Below the pieces are notes generated by a model. The model saw only the letters and a program-made list of their open reading frames with translations. It was not told where the DNA came from and searched no databases. From an uncultured Acetobacteraceae bacterium (GTDB taxonomy: Bacteria > Pseudomonadota > Alphaproteobacteria > Acetobacterales > Acetobacteraceae): a stretch of 14,196 nt of DNA. Below, piece after piece: positions 13,897-14,196 of the stretch. The stretch spans positions 1-14,196 of the forward strand of contig CAIMEK010000400.1 of the NCBI GenBank assembly GCA_903839965.1, written 5' to 3'. Position 1 is the first letter of the stretch. Each line of letters starts with the position of its first letter. The translations under genes were made by a program, and so were the position numbers.

Positions 13897-14196
13897 GGGC
13901 TGATCGCCGACCCGCGCAATCCACTGCTGGTCACCCACGCTGTCGCCGCCATCTTGCGCGCCCGTATCCTCGCCATCGCCTGCGGCTACGAAGACGCCGA
14001 CGACCTCGACCACCTGCGCACCGATCCCGCCTTCAAGCTCGCCTGCAGCCGGCTGCCGGACAGCGGCGATGATCTCTGCTCGCAGCCGACCATGTCGCGC
14101 TGGGAGAACGCCCCCATCCTGCGCGAGGTGATGCGCATCTACTGCGCCAGCTACCCCGCACCACCCGCCGCCATCACGTTCGAATCGACCGTTGCA
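13897..14196 (+). pseudogene. Relic of IS1380-family transposase (truncated, decayed, runs off the right edge)
   Basis: The plus frame from about 13900 reads LIADPRNPLLVTHAVAAILR, ARILAIACGYEDADDLDHLR, TDPAFKLACSRLPDSGDDLC and SQPTMSRWENAP. This is the N-terminal region of IS1380-family DDE transposases (normally about 440-460 residues). There is no start codon in this frame and the first 40 or so residues of the family are absent. Near the right edge it is further damaged: between REVMR and IYCASYP about nine residues of the family are missing, and the first catalytic motif (normally LDIDDT) is replaced by TFESTVA, which looks like small indels. No terminal inverted repeat or target duplication is visible at the left junction, which follows the HsdR relic by about 30 nt. 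Confidence 0.8.

Noticed and set aside
1..14196. CRISPR array, toxin-antitoxin pair, retron or other defence system
   Set aside because: No regularly spaced repeats and no paired small genes were seen; the only defence-related sequence is the dead HsdR fragment.

Overview
The window looks like chromosomal DNA from a high-GC alphaproteobacterium, most likely of the Rhodospirillales/Acetobacteraceae type. The main reason is the run pcm-like methyltransferase > tolC > popZ/DUF2497 > valS on the minus strand, a gene order typical of alphaproteobacteria. The -35/-10 boxes of the form CTTG...N17...CTAT(A/G) and the PopZ-type protein, a family largely restricted to that class, agree with this. The taxonomic call rests on synteny and protein style, not on a marker-gene search.

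Layout. (1) Positions 1-4581, minus strand: a housekeeping block with the first 60% or so of valyl-tRNA synthetase, a PopZ-like polar organiser, a TolC-family outer-membrane channel and a PCMT-family methyltransferase. (2) 4582-4769: divergent promoters, then tRNA-Cys(GCA) on the plus strand. (3) 4770-5826: about 1 kb with no convincing gene. It has a stretch of about 50% GC and, on the minus strand next to the tRNA, what looks like the frameshifted C-terminal end of a serine recombinase. (4) 5827-13166, plus strand: two Gfo/Idh/MocA-family NAD(P)-dependent oxidoreductases, then a complete branched-chain-amino-acid-type (HAAT) ABC importer: Tat-type periplasmic binding protein, LivH-like permease, a LivM-LivG permease/ATPase fusion, and LivF-like ATPase. 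The four transporter genes overlap end to start and must form one transcription unit. The two dehydrogenase genes are separated from each other and from the transporter by gaps of 260 and 292 nt that contain hairpins and palindromes. (5) 13213-13689, minus strand: an MJ0936/YfcE-type metallophosphoesterase, convergent with livF. (6) 13730-14196: a gene graveyard on the plus strand, with a piece of a type I restriction HsdR subunit carrying an in-frame TAG, then a decayed piece of an IS1380-family transposase running off the window.

How it works together. The natural reading of region 4 is an uptake-and-oxidation module: the importer captures a small polar solute, possibly a sugar, polyol or derived acid, and the two dehydrogenases oxidise it or its product in the cytoplasm. 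The substrate cannot be read from the sequence. The most unusual points are the permease-ATPase fusion with a degenerate ABC signature motif (LQHTE), the terminator-like hairpin overlapping a perfect palindrome just before the binding-protein gene, and the relics on both sides of the module (recombinase on the left, HsdR and IS1380 on the right), which suggest an accessory region. I found no CRISPR array, no intact mobile element and no clearly new defence system.
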